Source: Salipaludibacillus aurantiacus (GTDB lineage Bacteria; Bacillota; Bacilli; Bacillales; Salisediminibacteriaceae). Taken from it: a DNA stretch of 64,000 nt. The stretch lies in the NCBI RefSeq assembly GCF_900111295.1, contig NZ_FOGT01000016.1, positions 1 to 64,000 of the forward strand, read 5' to 3'. Of this stretch, positions 24,628 to 33,663 are shown one piece after another (positions within the stretch are counted from its first letter, which is position 1; each line of letters starts with the position of its first letter). Both the position numbers and the translations under genes were made by a program. The notes under the pieces are model-generated. The model was not told where the DNA came from. It did no database searches and worked only from the letters and a program-made list of their open reading frames with translations.

Positions 24628-24785
24628 GAAGAACGAAAGGCGACGACTCCGATGGGATCAGTGAAGTCTGAAAATCCATTCTGACGATGCTTCGCTGAGT
24701 CAAAATTAGTTGGAGACAAGCCCCACGCTTGTCCCCGTTTAGGGGGGAAACGCCCGCCGGTAGTGATGAGATCGTGAGATGTTTT
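24628..24785. repeat. Degenerate dispersed Bacillaceae intergenic element
   Basis: GAACGAAAGGCGACGACTCC, GGGATCAGTGAAGTCTGAAA, GTTGGAGACAAGCCCCACGC and ACGCCCGCCGGTAGTGATGA are blocks of a GC-rich repeat widespread between genes in many Bacillaceae. It has no ORF. Only one copy was seen in this window, and it is followed by two hairpins. Confidence 0.6.
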
Positions 24786-24801
24786 ACTTTTCTTTCAAAA
24801 A

Positions 24802-24862
24802 AAGCTGTTGAGAATACCTTCTCAACAGCCTGGGTGCCTTTTTTAAGGCACCTTTTTTATTT
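24802..24862 (+). terminator. Two consecutive hairpins, second a terminator
   Basis: GCTGTTGAGAATACCTTCTC-type stem (24803-24828), then GGTGCCTTTTTTAAGGCACC with a T-run (24833-24861). No gene precedes them closely, so they may belong to a lost gene or to the repeat element. Confidence 0.7.
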
Positions 24863-25492
24863 TTCATATTTATGTACGTTTTTTTTTTTTAAAACCATTG
24901 AGCAGATAGAAAATTAGACAGAAGCACTGCAAGATAGACAGCCAGTCTTAAGGTCTACATAAACAACAACCATCCGATCAATGACAAAGTCTGCATCTAA
25001 CAGAGTGCCAATGAATAATACTAATGGCTCTTTTTCTGGATTATACTGTTTCCTTGCAGGTAAAGAGCGAAATATCCCAGGACATTTTTAAATTGATTTT
25101 ATTATTTCACTTTCAAAACCAATTAATTAAGCCATCTGTCATATTGTGGGGTGAATAGGTCATGTAACTTCACATTTTCCTCACATTTTTTGTTGCTGTG
25201 TACTTAGAAATAGAGGAAGCATGGAAATAAATCCATATTATGTATTTACTTGAAGGTCTTTAGTCATTATTAAAAGGTAATATAATCCATTTATACCGAA
25301 CAATATTTCAGTTAAGTTACAGGTTCTTTTAAGTTCGTTGACATTTGGCAAAAAAGGGTTTAATTTGTACATTTTTGGTTGTAGTATTAATCTTGTTGCA
25401 AGGGACAAGCCTAGACGCAACTTAAAAACTATTTTCAAAACTTAATAGAACTATATAAAAAATATCTTAATGAGAAAGTGGGAGAGAAAGAA
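24863..25492. other. 630-bp region upstream of the NlpC/P60 gene; possible gene remnant
   Basis: On the minus strand about 24910-25070 reads in frame as RKQYNPEKEPLVLFIGTLLD, ADFVIDRMVVVYVDLKTG and stops, protein-like but without a start, while another frame upstream gives VLGYFALYLQG. This looks like a frameshifted remnant, unidentified. TTGACA at 25338 followed by AT-rich sequence may be the promoter of the NlpC/P60 gene, giving a long leader. Confidence 0.35.
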
Positions 25493-26179
25493 ATGAAAAA
25501 ATTCATCATGAGCGTTACTTTAGCAGGTGCACTTTTAGCTGTACCTTCCATATCAGAAGCTTCATTAAATATCGGTGACAGGGGAGACGACGTAAGACAA
25601 CTTCAATCAGCATTGAACGACAATGGTAAAAATATAGCAGTCGATGGAGTATTCGGTCCACAAACACTTGGTGCAGTCAAGGCTCACCAACTGGCAAACA
25701 GCATCTCCAGCCCAGCAGGAAACTTTTATGGAACAGCGGGACCAGCTACTCTTGGATCGTTAGGTCTTTCTAACAGCTCTTCAGGGTCATCAACAGCAAC
25801 ACAAACAGCAACAACAGTAAGTAACAGCAGTTCCAGCGGTATTATTTCAACAGCCAAAAGCTTAGTAGGATCCTCTTATGTATGGGGAGGAACGAGTCCA
25901 AGCGGTTTTGACTGCAGCGGATTCATCCAGTACGCATTTGCTCAAAACGGTCAAAGTATACCACGTACTGTCTCACAAATGTGGAGCGCTGGAACTTCAG
26001 TTTCAAGCCCGCGCACTGGTGATATCGTATTTTTTGAAACAAGAACTGGCCCTTCTCACGCAGGTATTTACCTTGGAAACAACCAGTTCATCCACTCCGG
26101 ATCTTCTACAGGAGTAACTATCTCTAATATGAGCAATCCATACTGGAGCAAAGCTTATATGGGAGCTAAAAGATTATAA
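25493..26179 (+). CDS. Secreted peptidoglycan hydrolase: PG-binding plus NlpC/P60 domains
   Basis: 228 residues. Signal peptide MKKFIMSVTL...ISEA, then a PG_binding_1 domain (residues about 25-70; GDRGDDVRQLQSAL, DGVFGPQT), a Ser/Thr-rich linker (about 92-115) and an NlpC/P60 domain with Cys141 in GFDCSGF, His189 in PSHAGIYLG and His201 in FIHSG. The enzyme should cut D-glutamyl-meso-diaminopimelate bonds in the wall. ATG at 25493 is chosen because GGGAGAG lies six bases before it; the GTG at 25478 overlaps that site. Confidence 0.9.
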   Translation: MKKFIMSVTLAGALLAVPSISEASLNIGDRGDDVRQLQSALNDNGKNIAVDGVFGPQTLGAVKAHQLANSISSPAGNFYGTAGPATLGSLGLSNSSSGSSTATQTATTVSNSSSSGIISTAKSLVGSSYVWGGTSPSGFDCSGFIQYAFAQNGQSIPRTVSQMWSAGTSVSSPRTGDIVFFETRTGPSHAGIYLGNNQFIHSGSSTGVTISNMSNPYWSKAYMGAKRL

Positions 26180-26198
26180 TAGCCTCTGAAATATTAGG

Positions 26199-26230
26199 AG
26201 CACTGCGGTTTATTTGCCGTAGTGCTTTTA
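26199..26230 (+). terminator. Rho-independent terminator
   Basis: GAGCACTGCGG / CCGTAGTGCTTT stem followed by T-rich sequence. Confidence 0.8.
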
Positions 26231-26305
26231 TTTTGTATGGTTGCATACAAAACGTTTAGAAAGCCATACTAAATTGGAAATGATGAAATTAAGCAGGTGA
26301 AACAG

Positions 26306-27025
26306 ATGGCTGACTTTTGGCAAGGAGCAGAAGGTTTACCGATTTACGGTTTTCTTATCAGGGCGTCGATTGTATATGTTTATATTTTTGTGCTTATTAA
26401 AGTGATAGGGCAGCGTTCAATGACGACAATGCATCCTATCGACTTCCTGTTCGGTGTCATCATCGGGGATGTCGTCGGGGAACCTCTTTCAGATGGTGAA
26501 CTTCCATTATCAGGACCATTATCGGCTGCCGCTTTAATTGGAGGAATCCATTTATTTTTGTCTTATATAGCTTTAAAGTTGCCGCGATTCCGGAGAGTAA
26601 TTGAAGATGAACCAATTATTTTAGTGGAAAAAGGAAGAATTCTTCACGACCAGATGGCTAAATCGAAGGTCACTGTAGAATCACTGTTAATGGATTTAAG
26701 GTTGAACAGTGCGAGTGACCTGAATGAAGTGGACTATGCGGTACTTGAATCAAACGGGCAAATAAGTGTAATTAAGAAAACGCCTTATGATGCGTTAACA
26801 CCTGATGATATGGGGCAGAAGCCACTTGAAAAAGGGTATCCGACAGTCCTTGTCCAGGATGGCAGATATATTAAAGCCAACATCGATAAAGTCGTTACAA
26901 TAGACTGGGTAAATAAACAAATTGAAAATTACGGTTTCAAAAATGTAAAAGATGTGTTTCTTATGACTATGGACGAAACAGGGGCCATTTACCTTAGTGA
27001 AAAAGGAACAGGCTCTTCATCATAA
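26306..27025 (+). CDS. DUF421 membrane protein (YetF/YrbG-like)
   Basis: 239 residues from ATG (GCAGGTGA five bases upstream; the GTG nine bases earlier overlaps it). Three N-terminal helices (about 15-100) with the family motif IKVIGQRSMTTMHPIDFLFG, then the cytoplasmic DUF421 domain with DEPIILVEKGRILHDQM and LRLNSASDLNEVDYAVLESN. YetF-type proteins are found in spore membranes and other envelopes of Bacillus; the molecular role is unclear. It precedes the small basic protein and sspN genes on the same strand. Confidence 0.87.
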   Translation: MADFWQGAEGLPIYGFLIRASIVYVYIFVLIKVIGQRSMTTMHPIDFLFGVIIGDVVGEPLSDGELPLSGPLSAAALIGGIHLFLSYIALKLPRFRRVIEDEPIILVEKGRILHDQMAKSKVTVESLLMDLRLNSASDLNEVDYAVLESNGQISVIKKTPYDALTPDDMGQKPLEKGYPTVLVQDGRYIKANIDKVVTIDWVNKQIENYGFKNVKDVFLMTMDETGAIYLSEKGTGSSS

Positions 27026-27087
27026 GTATAAAATTGTCAGATAATTGCCCATACTGATGGTAATTAAGTTAAAAGGAGGCCATTAAT

Positions 27088-27222
27088 ATGGGCAAAAGGT
27101 CAAAAGAGAGGTTTGAAGAGCTCTATAAAAAGAACCTGCAATCTATTATGGAAGATACAAAGCAGCTTGAACTTATTGAGGAACGAATAGACAAACGCCA
27201 TATGAACCGTTTAGGAAGTTAA
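27088..27222 (+). CDS. FbpB-like small basic protein
   Basis: 44 residues: MGKRSKERFEELYKKNLQSI, MEDTKQLELIEERIDKRHMN. The pattern FxxLxxxNxxxIxxDxxxLxxIExRIDxRH fits the Fur-regulated basic protein FbpB family, which helps the iron-sparing RNA FsrA in B. subtilis. No clear Fur box was found upstream, so iron control is unproven. AAAAGGAGG lies nine bases before ATG. The sspN gene follows after 24 bp. Confidence 0.6.
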   Translation: MGKRSKERFEELYKKNLQSIMEDTKQLELIEERIDKRHMNRLGS

Positions 27223-27246
27223 CTCTGCATATAAGGAGGTGGCTCT

Positions 27247-27390
27247 GTGAGTAAAAAAGGAAACGTAACTGAACAGTTCCGTCCGGATCATTTAGGGACT
27301 CAGCCAAGAAAAAGTGATTTAAATAAAGGTAAAAAAATGAATACTAAAGGTTCCGAACAGCCCGATTATGTACCGGATAAGGGGAAATAA
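27247..27390 (+). CDS. sspN: Small acid-soluble spore protein N
   Basis: 47 residues: MSKKGNVTEQFRPDHLGTQP, then NKGKKMNTKGSEQPDYVPDK. The PDHLGTQPR and NKGKKMN blocks are typical of SspN. GTG start after AAGGAGG. In B. subtilis sspN-tlp lies downstream of the aconitase gene. Here sspN keeps that place, but tlp is displaced by about 5.5 kb with other genes between. A terminator follows. Confidence 0.8.
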   Translation: MSKKGNVTEQFRPDHLGTQPRKSDLNKGKKMNTKGSEQPDYVPDKGK

Positions 27391-27731
27391 TGAACAGAAT
27401 GTTCCTTTAAATGAAATTGGTTTTGATTATCATTATGTGATAATTGAAACCTTTTTTGTTTATTAAATAGAGGGAGAATGTTTCAGCTATTGGGACTCGA
27501 GGAGGGGGCGGAGCTTGAATATGGTAAGATTACCGTTTGCTTAGGAGTTACTGCCCTAATGCTCCAGAGTGCAAGATAGCCATTATTATCATCCAGGTTT
27601 TATGCAAGACCTTTTTACTTTAGAAATGTTTCCTGATCCAACACCTCCGTTTATGAAATAAATTCCTTGTCAATTTCAGCTGGACATCCCATAATAATAT
27701 AATGGAGAGATTTTGATTAAGGAGGCGGCCG
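27391..27731. other. Intergenic region
   Basis: After the sspN terminator, about 270 bp hold no recognisable gene. The VanZ ribosome site is at the right end. Confidence 0.5.
27417..27460 (+). terminator. Terminator of sspN
   Basis: GGTTTTGATTATCA / TGATAATTGAAACC stem followed by TTTTTT. Confidence 0.8.
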
Positions 27732-28223
27732 TTGAAAAGCAACCGAAAAAAGAAAGCGATAATCATACCTGCCACCTGGCTGATAGCCGCTGTTTTCATT
27801 ATCTATCTGGCGGGTGTCTTTTATATTACGCTATTTGCCTGGAACTACGGATCATCTTATGGACCGGTGGGGCCTGGGGGCAGAAACTATAATCTTGAAC
27901 CTTTTTTGAGTATTTACCGGATAGCTGTATACAGTCCGGATATGACAGGTCCGTTAAGGATTTTAGCCGGGAATGTTTTATTGTTTGTACCGTTCGGTAT
28001 TTTGTTTCCTTATCTCGTAAAAAGGATTCTCGGAACACACAGTATGTTAATTGGGCTGGTGACTGTTTTTACAGCTATGCTGATGTCAGTCATGATTGAA
28101 ATTTACCAATTCGTATTTACGTACCGTGTAGCTAATGTAGATGATGTTATTTTAAATACACTCGGCGGACTCACAGGATATATCATATATAGATTCAGCC
28201 GGCTTATAAAATTGATTTCATAA
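27732..28223 (+). CDS. VanZ family membrane protein
   Basis: 163 residues with four to five helices. VanZ motifs: NLEPFLSI after the first helix, LAGNVLLFVPFGILFPYL in the middle, SVMIEIYQFVFTYRVANVDD and VILNTLGGLTGYIIYR at the end. VanZ proteins lower teicoplanin binding in enterococci; Bacillus chromosomal members have unknown roles. TTG start with AAGGAGG upstream. Convergent with a TVP38-type gene and sharing a terminator with it. Confidence 0.87.
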   Translation: MKSNRKKKAIIIPATWLIAAVFIIYLAGVFYITLFAWNYGSSYGPVGPGGRNYNLEPFLSIYRIAVYSPDMTGPLRILAGNVLLFVPFGILFPYLVKRILGTHSMLIGLVTVFTAMLMSVMIEIYQFVFTYRVANVDDVILNTLGGLTGYIIYRFSRLIKLIS

Positions 28224-28227
28224 ATAA

Positions 28228-28263
28228 AAAAGCATTCTCTGCTAAAAAGCCGGGAATGCTTTT
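28228..28263. terminator. Bidirectional terminator
   Basis: AAAGCATTCTC / GGGAATGCTTT stem between convergent membrane-protein genes. Confidence 0.75.
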
Positions 28264-28289
28264 CCAGTATTTTTTCATCTAAATAGCAC

Positions 28290-28931
28290 TTAATGTACAG
28301 CTGATTGCTGTTCAACTTTTCGTAACCACAGTTTATAGAGAGTATAGACGAGACCGAGGAATACTCCGTAGATAGCAATCATGTATAAGAGTTCAACAGG
28401 GTTAGTTACAATGGTATGGCCAAGTAAGGCAAACAGCGTCATAGAAGGAATTTTCCCGAGTCCAGAAGCAATGGCGTACAACAGAAACTTCACTCTGCTT
28501 AAAGCCGTATAGGCGTTAATAATGATGGACGGAATGACCGGGATCATCCTAAGAATGGTAATAGACATAAAAGCGTTCCGTTCAAACAGTAAAGTAAGTT
28601 TTTTCGTAGCTGTATATTTTAAAAGCAGTTTTGTTCCTAAGCGGTGGAAGCCCCCGTAACGGACCATTAAAAAAAAGATAATTGAGGCAAGCGTTGAGCC
28701 TGTCCAGATAACGAGCGCACCGGTAACAGGACCGTAAGCCGCACCAATCACTCCGCCTACGAGCGGATAAGGGATGACAGGGAAGAGCGACATCAGAGTA
28801 GCGATGGCAGTTGTAAGAATAACGTGGTCCTGCTCGTTGCTCCGGATCCAGTTTACAAGTGATTCATGATAAAATAAAAGACTTATTATAATAACAGCAC
28901 TAATTAATATAATGAAAAGTTTACGGTACAT
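28290..28931 (-). CDS. TVP38/TMEM64 (VTT/DedA-superfamily) membrane protein
   Basis: 213 residues from the ATG preceded by AAAGGAG. Five to six helices. Family blocks: [20 protein letters not shown] (reentrant loop), [14 protein letters not shown], and [21 protein letters not shown]-domain proteins move lipids across or within membranes; some DedA relatives recycle undecaprenyl phosphate (family knowledge). A second, more divergent member is at 39830-40495. Confidence 0.87.
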   Translation of the reverse strand: MYRKLFIILISAVIIISLLFYHESLVNWIRSNEQDHVILTTAIATLMSLFPVIPYPLVGGVIGAAYGPVTGALVIWTGSTLASIIFFLMVRYGGFHRLGTKLLLKYTATKKLTLLFERNAFMSITILRMIPVIPSIIINAYTALSRVKFLLYAIASGLGKIPSMTLFALLGHTIVTNPVELLYMIAIYGVFLGLVYTLYKLWLRKVEQQSAVH

Positions 28932-29069
28932 GTTACGACTCCTTTGGCAGACTGTTGGCAACATAGTTATTATACATGAATGCTAATTAAGTTGAAATAA
29001 ATGCATCCGTTCAGCGTATGATATAATTACTTCGAGAAACTAAACAATTATTTTATAAGGAGTTTATGT

Positions 29070-30041
29070 ATGAAGACTGATTTACTGGAGCGTAAACCAT
29101 GGATCGTGTATATCATGCTTGCATTTGCGACAAGCAGCTGGGGAAGTGCGTTTATTGCCGGAAACTTTGCGACTCAGGATCTGAGTCCGTCCGCAGTAGC
29201 CTTCTTTCGTTTTTTCTTTGCAACTCTGCTATTAATTCCTTTAATGTTATGGATGGATAAAGGCGGGAGGCGTCCAAAGGGGAAGGAATGGTTTCTCGTA
29301 TGCCTTCTGGGCCTCACCGGCATCGCTTTATACAACATTGCATTTTTTATCGCTGCCCGTGATGCCCCAATCGTAAAGAGTTCTTTGTTTATAGCTTCAA
29401 ACCCTGTTTTGATAGCTGTACTTTCAGGTCTTTTTCTTAAAGAAAAAATCACGGGGAAAAATGTTATTGGCCTCGTTCTTGCTTTATCAGGGGCATTTAT
29501 AATTATCACTGAAGGTAATGTACGCCAGTTAGCAGAAGCCGGACTGGCGCCAATTGACCTAATTCTTCTTCTTGCCGTCGTGTGCTGGGCGTTGTACAGT
29601 GTGTTAGGAAAAGTAGCCCTCCAGAAATACAGCGCGATTACGAGTACCACTTATGCTGTAGGTGCAGGAACCATCATGCTTTTCCCTTTTGCTTTTATGG
29701 ACACTGCTCCTGCACAGCTTCAGAACGCCAGCCTGTTAACCTGGGGTTCCATTCTTCATATGAGTATTATCGTGTCAGTGGCAAGCTTTATTATGTATTA
29801 TCAGGGTATAAAAATGATAGGTGCTGCTAAAGCGTCAATCTTTATCAATTTAATGCCCTTGTCTGCGGTTATATTAGCTATGCTATTATTAGGAGAGCCA
29901 TTCCTGTATGTACATATGGCCGGGGCTTTGTTAGTTCTGACAGGGGTAACAGTCGGAACGCGCAGAAATGGCCAGGGAAAAAAGAGAAATTCAGCAAAAT
30001 CGGAAACAACGGACAGCGTGAAAGTGTCCGCTGGGAGGTGA
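29070..30041 (+). CDS. EamA-family (DMT superfamily) exporter
   Basis: 323 residues with ten helices in two EamA repeats: first repeat WGSAFIAGNFATQDLSPSAV through FLKEKITGKNVIGLVLALSG, second LILLLAVVCWALYSVLGKVA through MLLLGEPFLYVHMAGALLVL. Such transporters export metabolites, amino acids or drugs; substrate unknown. AAGGAG upstream of ATG. Its stop overlaps the region of the next gene's ribosome site, so it is cotranscribed with the AAA+ gene. Confidence 0.88.
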   Translation: MKTDLLERKPWIVYIMLAFATSSWGSAFIAGNFATQDLSPSAVAFFRFFFATLLLIPLMLWMDKGGRRPKGKEWFLVCLLGLTGIALYNIAFFIAARDAPIVKSSLFIASNPVLIAVLSGLFLKEKITGKNVIGLVLALSGAFIIITEGNVRQLAEAGLAPIDLILLLAVVCWALYSVLGKVALQKYSAITSTTYAVGAGTIMLFPFAFMDTAPAQLQNASLLTWGSILHMSIIVSVASFIMYYQGIKMIGAAKASIFINLMPLSAVILAMLLLGEPFLYVHMAGALLVLTGVTVGTRRNGQGKKRNSAKSETTDSVKVSAGR

Positions 30042-30046
30042 GCGAA

Positions 30047-32356
30047 ATGAGTGAATCTGTCGAATCTCAGCAGGAATTAGCAGAAATAATAGAGAAATGG
30101 AAGAAGAAGCCTTATTATCAGTTAAATGAAGGCAACCTGGTTCGTTTGCTGGATCAGTGTTCTGATAATGAGTGCGGGGAATATACCGGAGAACTTAAAG
30201 CCATGGTTGCTGCCGTCCGTTATGAACGTAAGAAAGAATGGGACGTGCGAATTGACCAATGGCTGACAAGTGCGCTGGAAGAAGCACCATCTTCTAATTA
30301 TACAGCAGAAGTCATTATTGATGTGGCTCTCGATTCAATGAATGAGCCGTGGTTTCAGGAAGATCTTCCTAAAATCAGAGAAACAGATCACAGCCAGGGG
30401 AAAAAGAACAAAATTGACAAACTGTTGATGATGGTTCATCAGGCAAAAGCCTGGTACCAGGAGTTAACAGCCAGGCAGGACAAGGTCCAGCCTTCTCTTC
30501 AACATGCCGATGATACACAAAAGAAAAATGAACTTCAGTCCGGCCTTCAATTGCTGAATGACCTGGGCGCCATTTTTGACGAGCTGCTGGAGACCTCAAA
30601 AGCATATAGGGAAACGATCAGCGGCATTTATTCCTCAAAAGAGAAAAAGGAAAAGATGGATGCTGCTGTTAACAAGCTGCAAAAAGTGCTTTTAAAATGG
30701 GATTCCTGGAGAGAAGAGGCTTCTGCAGCTGAAACGACACCGCTGGATGAATTGAACAGAATGATTGGGATTGGAGAAGTTAAAAGAAAAGTAGAATCGT
30801 ATTATTATTATCTTGAATACGAGAAAGAGCGTCAGCGGGAAGGATATCATTTTGAAAATGAAAGAAATTTAAATATGATTCTGACCGGTAATCCAGGGAC
30901 AGGAAAAACGTCAATTGCCCGTTTGCTTGCTAAGATATATCACCAGCTGGGAGTCCTGCCGCGTGAAAACGTTGTGGAAGTCGATCGGTCACACCTTGTC
31001 GGAGCTTACGTAGGCCAGACAGAAGAAAAAACTATGGGAGTGATACAGGAAGCTGCCGGAGGTGTACTGTTTATTGATGAAGCTTACAGTCTGAAGCGGG
31101 ATGGCGCAAGTGCAGCCGATTACGGCCAGACGGCAGTGGATACGCTTGTCTCTGCCATGACAAGCGGGGATTACGCCGGCAAATTCGCCGTGATCCTTGC
31201 AGGATATCCTGAAGAAATGAGAAATTTTTTATGGAGCAACCCTGGTCTGAGAAGCCGGTTTCCTGAAACGAATCATATCCACCTGCCTGATTTTTCTATG
31301 GACGAGCTTATGGAAATCGCTGAGTACGTAGCTCTTGATAACGACTTTTCATTAACTGAATCAGCCTTAAAAGAGCTTGAAAAAAGAATTGATAAAGAAA
31401 AAGTAGATGAAAATTTCGGGAATGCCAGAGCAGTCAAAAATATTGTTCTGGATGCTATTTTTCAAAAGGGCGCGGCAGTTGCAAGGGATAAGAACTACAC
31501 GAAAGAAAGTTTTACTATACTGGACGAAGAAGCCTTTAAACGGAAAAATGAAGAGGCAACGGCAGAAAAGCGGTCAGGAGAGGATAGACTGACTGATCTC
31601 GTTGGCCTGAAAAATGTAAAAGAGCAAGTGAAGCAGTTATCATCATTTGTGAAAATTCAAAAAGAACGGGAAGAGAAAGGGCTGCCTTCAGTGCCTGTCC
31701 AGCTTCACGCCGTATTTAGCGGGCCGCCGGGCACTGGGAAAACGACTGTTGCACATATCTACAGCCAGATCCTCCATGAACTGGGCTTATTAAAACGCGG
31801 CCATGTGGTAATTGCCGGAAGAAGTGATCTTGTCGCGGAATATGTGGGGCAAACGGCGGCGAAAACAAAGAAAAAGATACGCGAAGCATTGGGCGGCGTA
31901 CTGTTTATAGATGAAGCATACTCGCTTTTAGCCCATAGCGGACAGGATTTTGGAAGAGAAGCGGTTGATACGCTTGTAGAGGAGATGACGAAACACGGAG
32001 AAAACCTGGTTGTTATCCTGGCTGGTTATTCAGGAAAAATGGATCAGCTTTTATCAAGCAACCCTGGTCTGTCTTCGAGATTCAAAAAAACGATCGAATT
32101 TTCTTCCTATACACCCGTTGAATTAACCGAGATCCTGCACTTCTATGTCAATAAGTTTGGCTATGACATAGATGAAGACACGAGTCAGGCATTAGAAAAT
32201 AAAATTAAGGAAAATCCGCCGGAAGGAAACGCCCGTGCGATGAAAGACCAGGCAGAAGAAGCCATCCAGCGTCAGGCATACCGCCTTGTGTATACAGAAG
32301 ATAATGAAGGCGGCCTTTCAAAATTAATATTAAAAGATTTTCCGCTTATGAACTGA
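30047..32356 (+). CDS. Tandem AAA+ ATPase (CbbX/SpoVK-type domains)
   Basis: About 769 residues from the ATG five bases after GGGAGGTGA; a GTG nine bases earlier is also possible. The N-terminal 230 residues are charged and helical with no recognised domain. Two CbbX/SpoVK-type AAA+ modules follow: Walker A GNPGTGKTS at about 283 and GPPGTGKTT at about 560; Walker B GGVLFIDEAYSL in both; pore-loop-like GAYVGQTEEKT and AEYVGQTAAKT. Such ATPases remodel protein complexes; SpoVK acts in sporulation. The fusion of two modules with a long N-terminal part is less common. The substrate is unknown. The gene is followed by yneP in the same direction. Confidence 0.85.
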   Translation: MSESVESQQELAEIIEKWKKKPYYQLNEGNLVRLLDQCSDNECGEYTGELKAMVAAVRYERKKEWDVRIDQWLTSALEEAPSSNYTAEVIIDVALDSMNEPWFQEDLPKIRETDHSQGKKNKIDKLLMMVHQAKAWYQELTARQDKVQPSLQHADDTQKKNELQSGLQLLNDLGAIFDELLETSKAYRETISGIYSSKEKKEKMDAAVNKLQKVLLKWDSWREEASAAETTPLDELNRMIGIGEVKRKVESYYYYLEYEKERQREGYHFENERNLNMILTGNPGTGKTSIARLLAKIYHQLGVLPRENVVEVDRSHLVGAYVGQTEEKTMGVIQEAAGGVLFIDEAYSLKRDGASAADYGQTAVDTLVSAMTSGDYAGKFAVILAGYPEEMRNFLWSNPGLRSRFPETNHIHLPDFSMDELMEIAEYVALDNDFSLTESALKELEKRIDKEKVDENFGNARAVKNIVLDAIFQKGAAVARDKNYTKESFTILDEEAFKRKNEEATAEKRSGEDRLTDLVGLKNVKEQVKQLSSFVKIQKEREEKGLPSVPVQLHAVFSGPPGTGKTTVAHIYSQILHELGLLKRGHVVIAGRSDLVAEYVGQTAAKTKKKIREALGGVLFIDEAYSLLAHSGQDFGREAVDTLVEEMTKHGENLVVILAGYSGKMDQLLSSNPGLSSRFKKTIEFSSYTPVELTEILHFYVNKFGYDIDEDTSQALENKIKENPPEGNARAMKDQAEEAIQRQAYRLVYTEDNEGGLSKLILKDFPLMN

Positions 32357-32373
32357 AGGAGGGGACCTTTCAA

Positions 32374-32790
32374 TTGCTGACAAATACGACAAAAGTTACT
32401 GTACGCTATGGAGAAACGGATCAAATGGGCGTGGTTTATCACGCCAACTATGTGGTATGGTGTGAAATTGGAAGAACAAAATTAATTGAAGATCTGGGCT
32501 TTAAATACGCGGATATGGAAGAACGGGGCGTTGTGTCGCCTGTGACAAACATTAACCTGAACTATCTGTACCCGGCAAAATACGGAGAAGATGTGACTGT
32601 GAACACGTGGATTGAGCAGTATAACGGCTTGCGGGTTACATACGGTTACAGAATTGAGAACAGTGAGGGAGAGCTTTGCGTCGAGGGGACGAGTGAGCAT
32701 GTTTGCGTGGATGCCAGGACATTCCGCCCTGTTGCCATTAAGAAAAAATTTCCTGACTGGCATGAGGCTTATGAGAAAAATAAAAAGTAA
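32374..32790 (+). CDS. Acyl-CoA thioesterase, hotdog fold (YneP)
   Basis: 138 residues. 4HBT-type hotdog motif RYGETDQMGVVYHANYVVW with the catalytic Asp (TDQMG), then ARTFRPVAIKKKFPD at the C-terminus. It hydrolyses acyl-CoA thioesters, probably short or aromatic. Equivalent to B. subtilis YneP, which lies in the same acnA/sspN/tlp neighbourhood. TTG start nine bases after AAGGAGGGG. Seventeen bp after the AAA+ gene, hence the same transcript. Confidence 0.88.
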   Translation: MLTNTTKVTVRYGETDQMGVVYHANYVVWCEIGRTKLIEDLGFKYADMEERGVVSPVTNINLNYLYPAKYGEDVTVNTWIEQYNGLRVTYGYRIENSEGELCVEGTSEHVCVDARTFRPVAIKKKFPDWHEAYEKNKK

Positions 32791-32881
32791 TTTAACTGTT
32801 AAACCCGGCTGAGCTGGTGAATGTTTTGCCGGCAGCCGCACACACTAACCTTGAATCACTATTCAAGGAAGGGTGTAGAAA

Positions 32882-33112
32882 ATGGCTAAGAGGGATGATC
32901 GTTCTAATAACGTGGAACGTTTACAGTCGATGGTGGAACACACTGAAGAAAATATAAGAGAGGCAGAGGAAACGCTGGAGAATGATTCTTTAACCCGGGA
33001 AGACAGACAGGCAGTCAAAGCCAAAAATAACCGCCGGGGACAGAGTATTGAAGCATTCAAAAATGAAATCGCCGATGAGAAAGGCGACCGTGAACAAGGC
33101 CGTATAGAATAA
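32882..33112 (+). CDS. tlp: Small acid-soluble spore protein Tlp
   Basis: 76 residues: MAKRDDRSNNVERLQSMVEH, TEENIREAEETL, AVKAKNNRRGQSIEAFKNEI. This highly charged helical sequence is the Tlp (thioredoxin-like protein) spore family, which despite its name lacks a CxxC. A GAAGGGTG site precedes ATG. Normally a neighbour of sspN; here it follows yneP. Confidence 0.85.
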   Translation: MAKRDDRSNNVERLQSMVEHTEENIREAEETLENDSLTREDRQAVKAKNNRRGQSIEAFKNEIADEKGDREQGRIE

Positions 33113-33125
33113 CTTAAGTGACTTA

Positions 33126-33167
33126 AAGCCTGAAGGCATGGCAGAGTGCCTTTGGGCTGTTTTTTTA
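33126..33167 (+). terminator. Terminator of tlp
   Basis: AGCCTGAAGGCA / TGCCTTTGGGCT stem, then GTTTTTTT. Confidence 0.85.
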
Positions 33168-33293
33168 CAGAATTATACGTGTTAAAAGATTTCAAGAAGG
33201 GAAAACAATGTTATATTACTTAACAAAACGGCCGCTGTCTCTTGAATCCGTCTCTATTCTATTATTTAATAGACTTGTGAAAGGAGTTCAGCT

Positions 33294-33629
33294 ATGGCAT
33301 TTGGAGTGACAAGGCAGGAGCTTGTGAAATGGAAAACCAAGGCGGCAAATGGACAGATGGCTTTTCTGACCCATTTTTGGTACGACCCTCGTTTTCCTCA
33401 GTACAAAACCGTCACGAAAGCGGCTTGCACACATAAGGAAACATTAATACAGTGGGGCCAGAAGTATGGTTTGAAAGAGGAATGGATCCACGACCGCCAG
33501 ACGTTTCCCCATTTTGATCTCATGGGAGAATGGGAGAAAAGAATTTTAAGAGAAGAAGGCCGGGAAAGTAAACTCGTTCAACTTGAACAAAAGCTTTGCT
33601 CCGGCAATCAGCAGCGTACTACAAACTAA
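33294..33629 (+). CDS. YneQ-like protein
   Basis: 111 residues with the conserved opening TRQELVKWKTKAANGQMAFL and THFWYDPRFPQYKTVTKAAC. This matches YneQ of B. subtilis, also a neighbour of tlp and yneP there. No function is known. AAAGGAG precedes the ATG. nadE follows after 34 bp. Confidence 0.8.
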   Translation: MAFGVTRQELVKWKTKAANGQMAFLTHFWYDPRFPQYKTVTKAACTHKETLIQWGQKYGLKEEWIHDRQTFPHFDLMGEWEKRILREEGRESKLVQLEQKLCSGNQQRTTN

Positions 33630-33663
33630 ATTTGCCTAAACTATCATAAAGGGGATGAGTAAT

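Noticed and set aside
25238..25438. 66-codon minus-strand ORF upstream of the NlpC/P60 gene
   Set aside because: Covers the likely promoter/leader of the plus-strand gene and has no ribosome site.
27419..27451. Fur box near the FbpB-like gene
   Set aside because: The TGATAAT/ATTATCA similarity is part of the sspN terminator stem, downstream of the genes rather than at a promoter.
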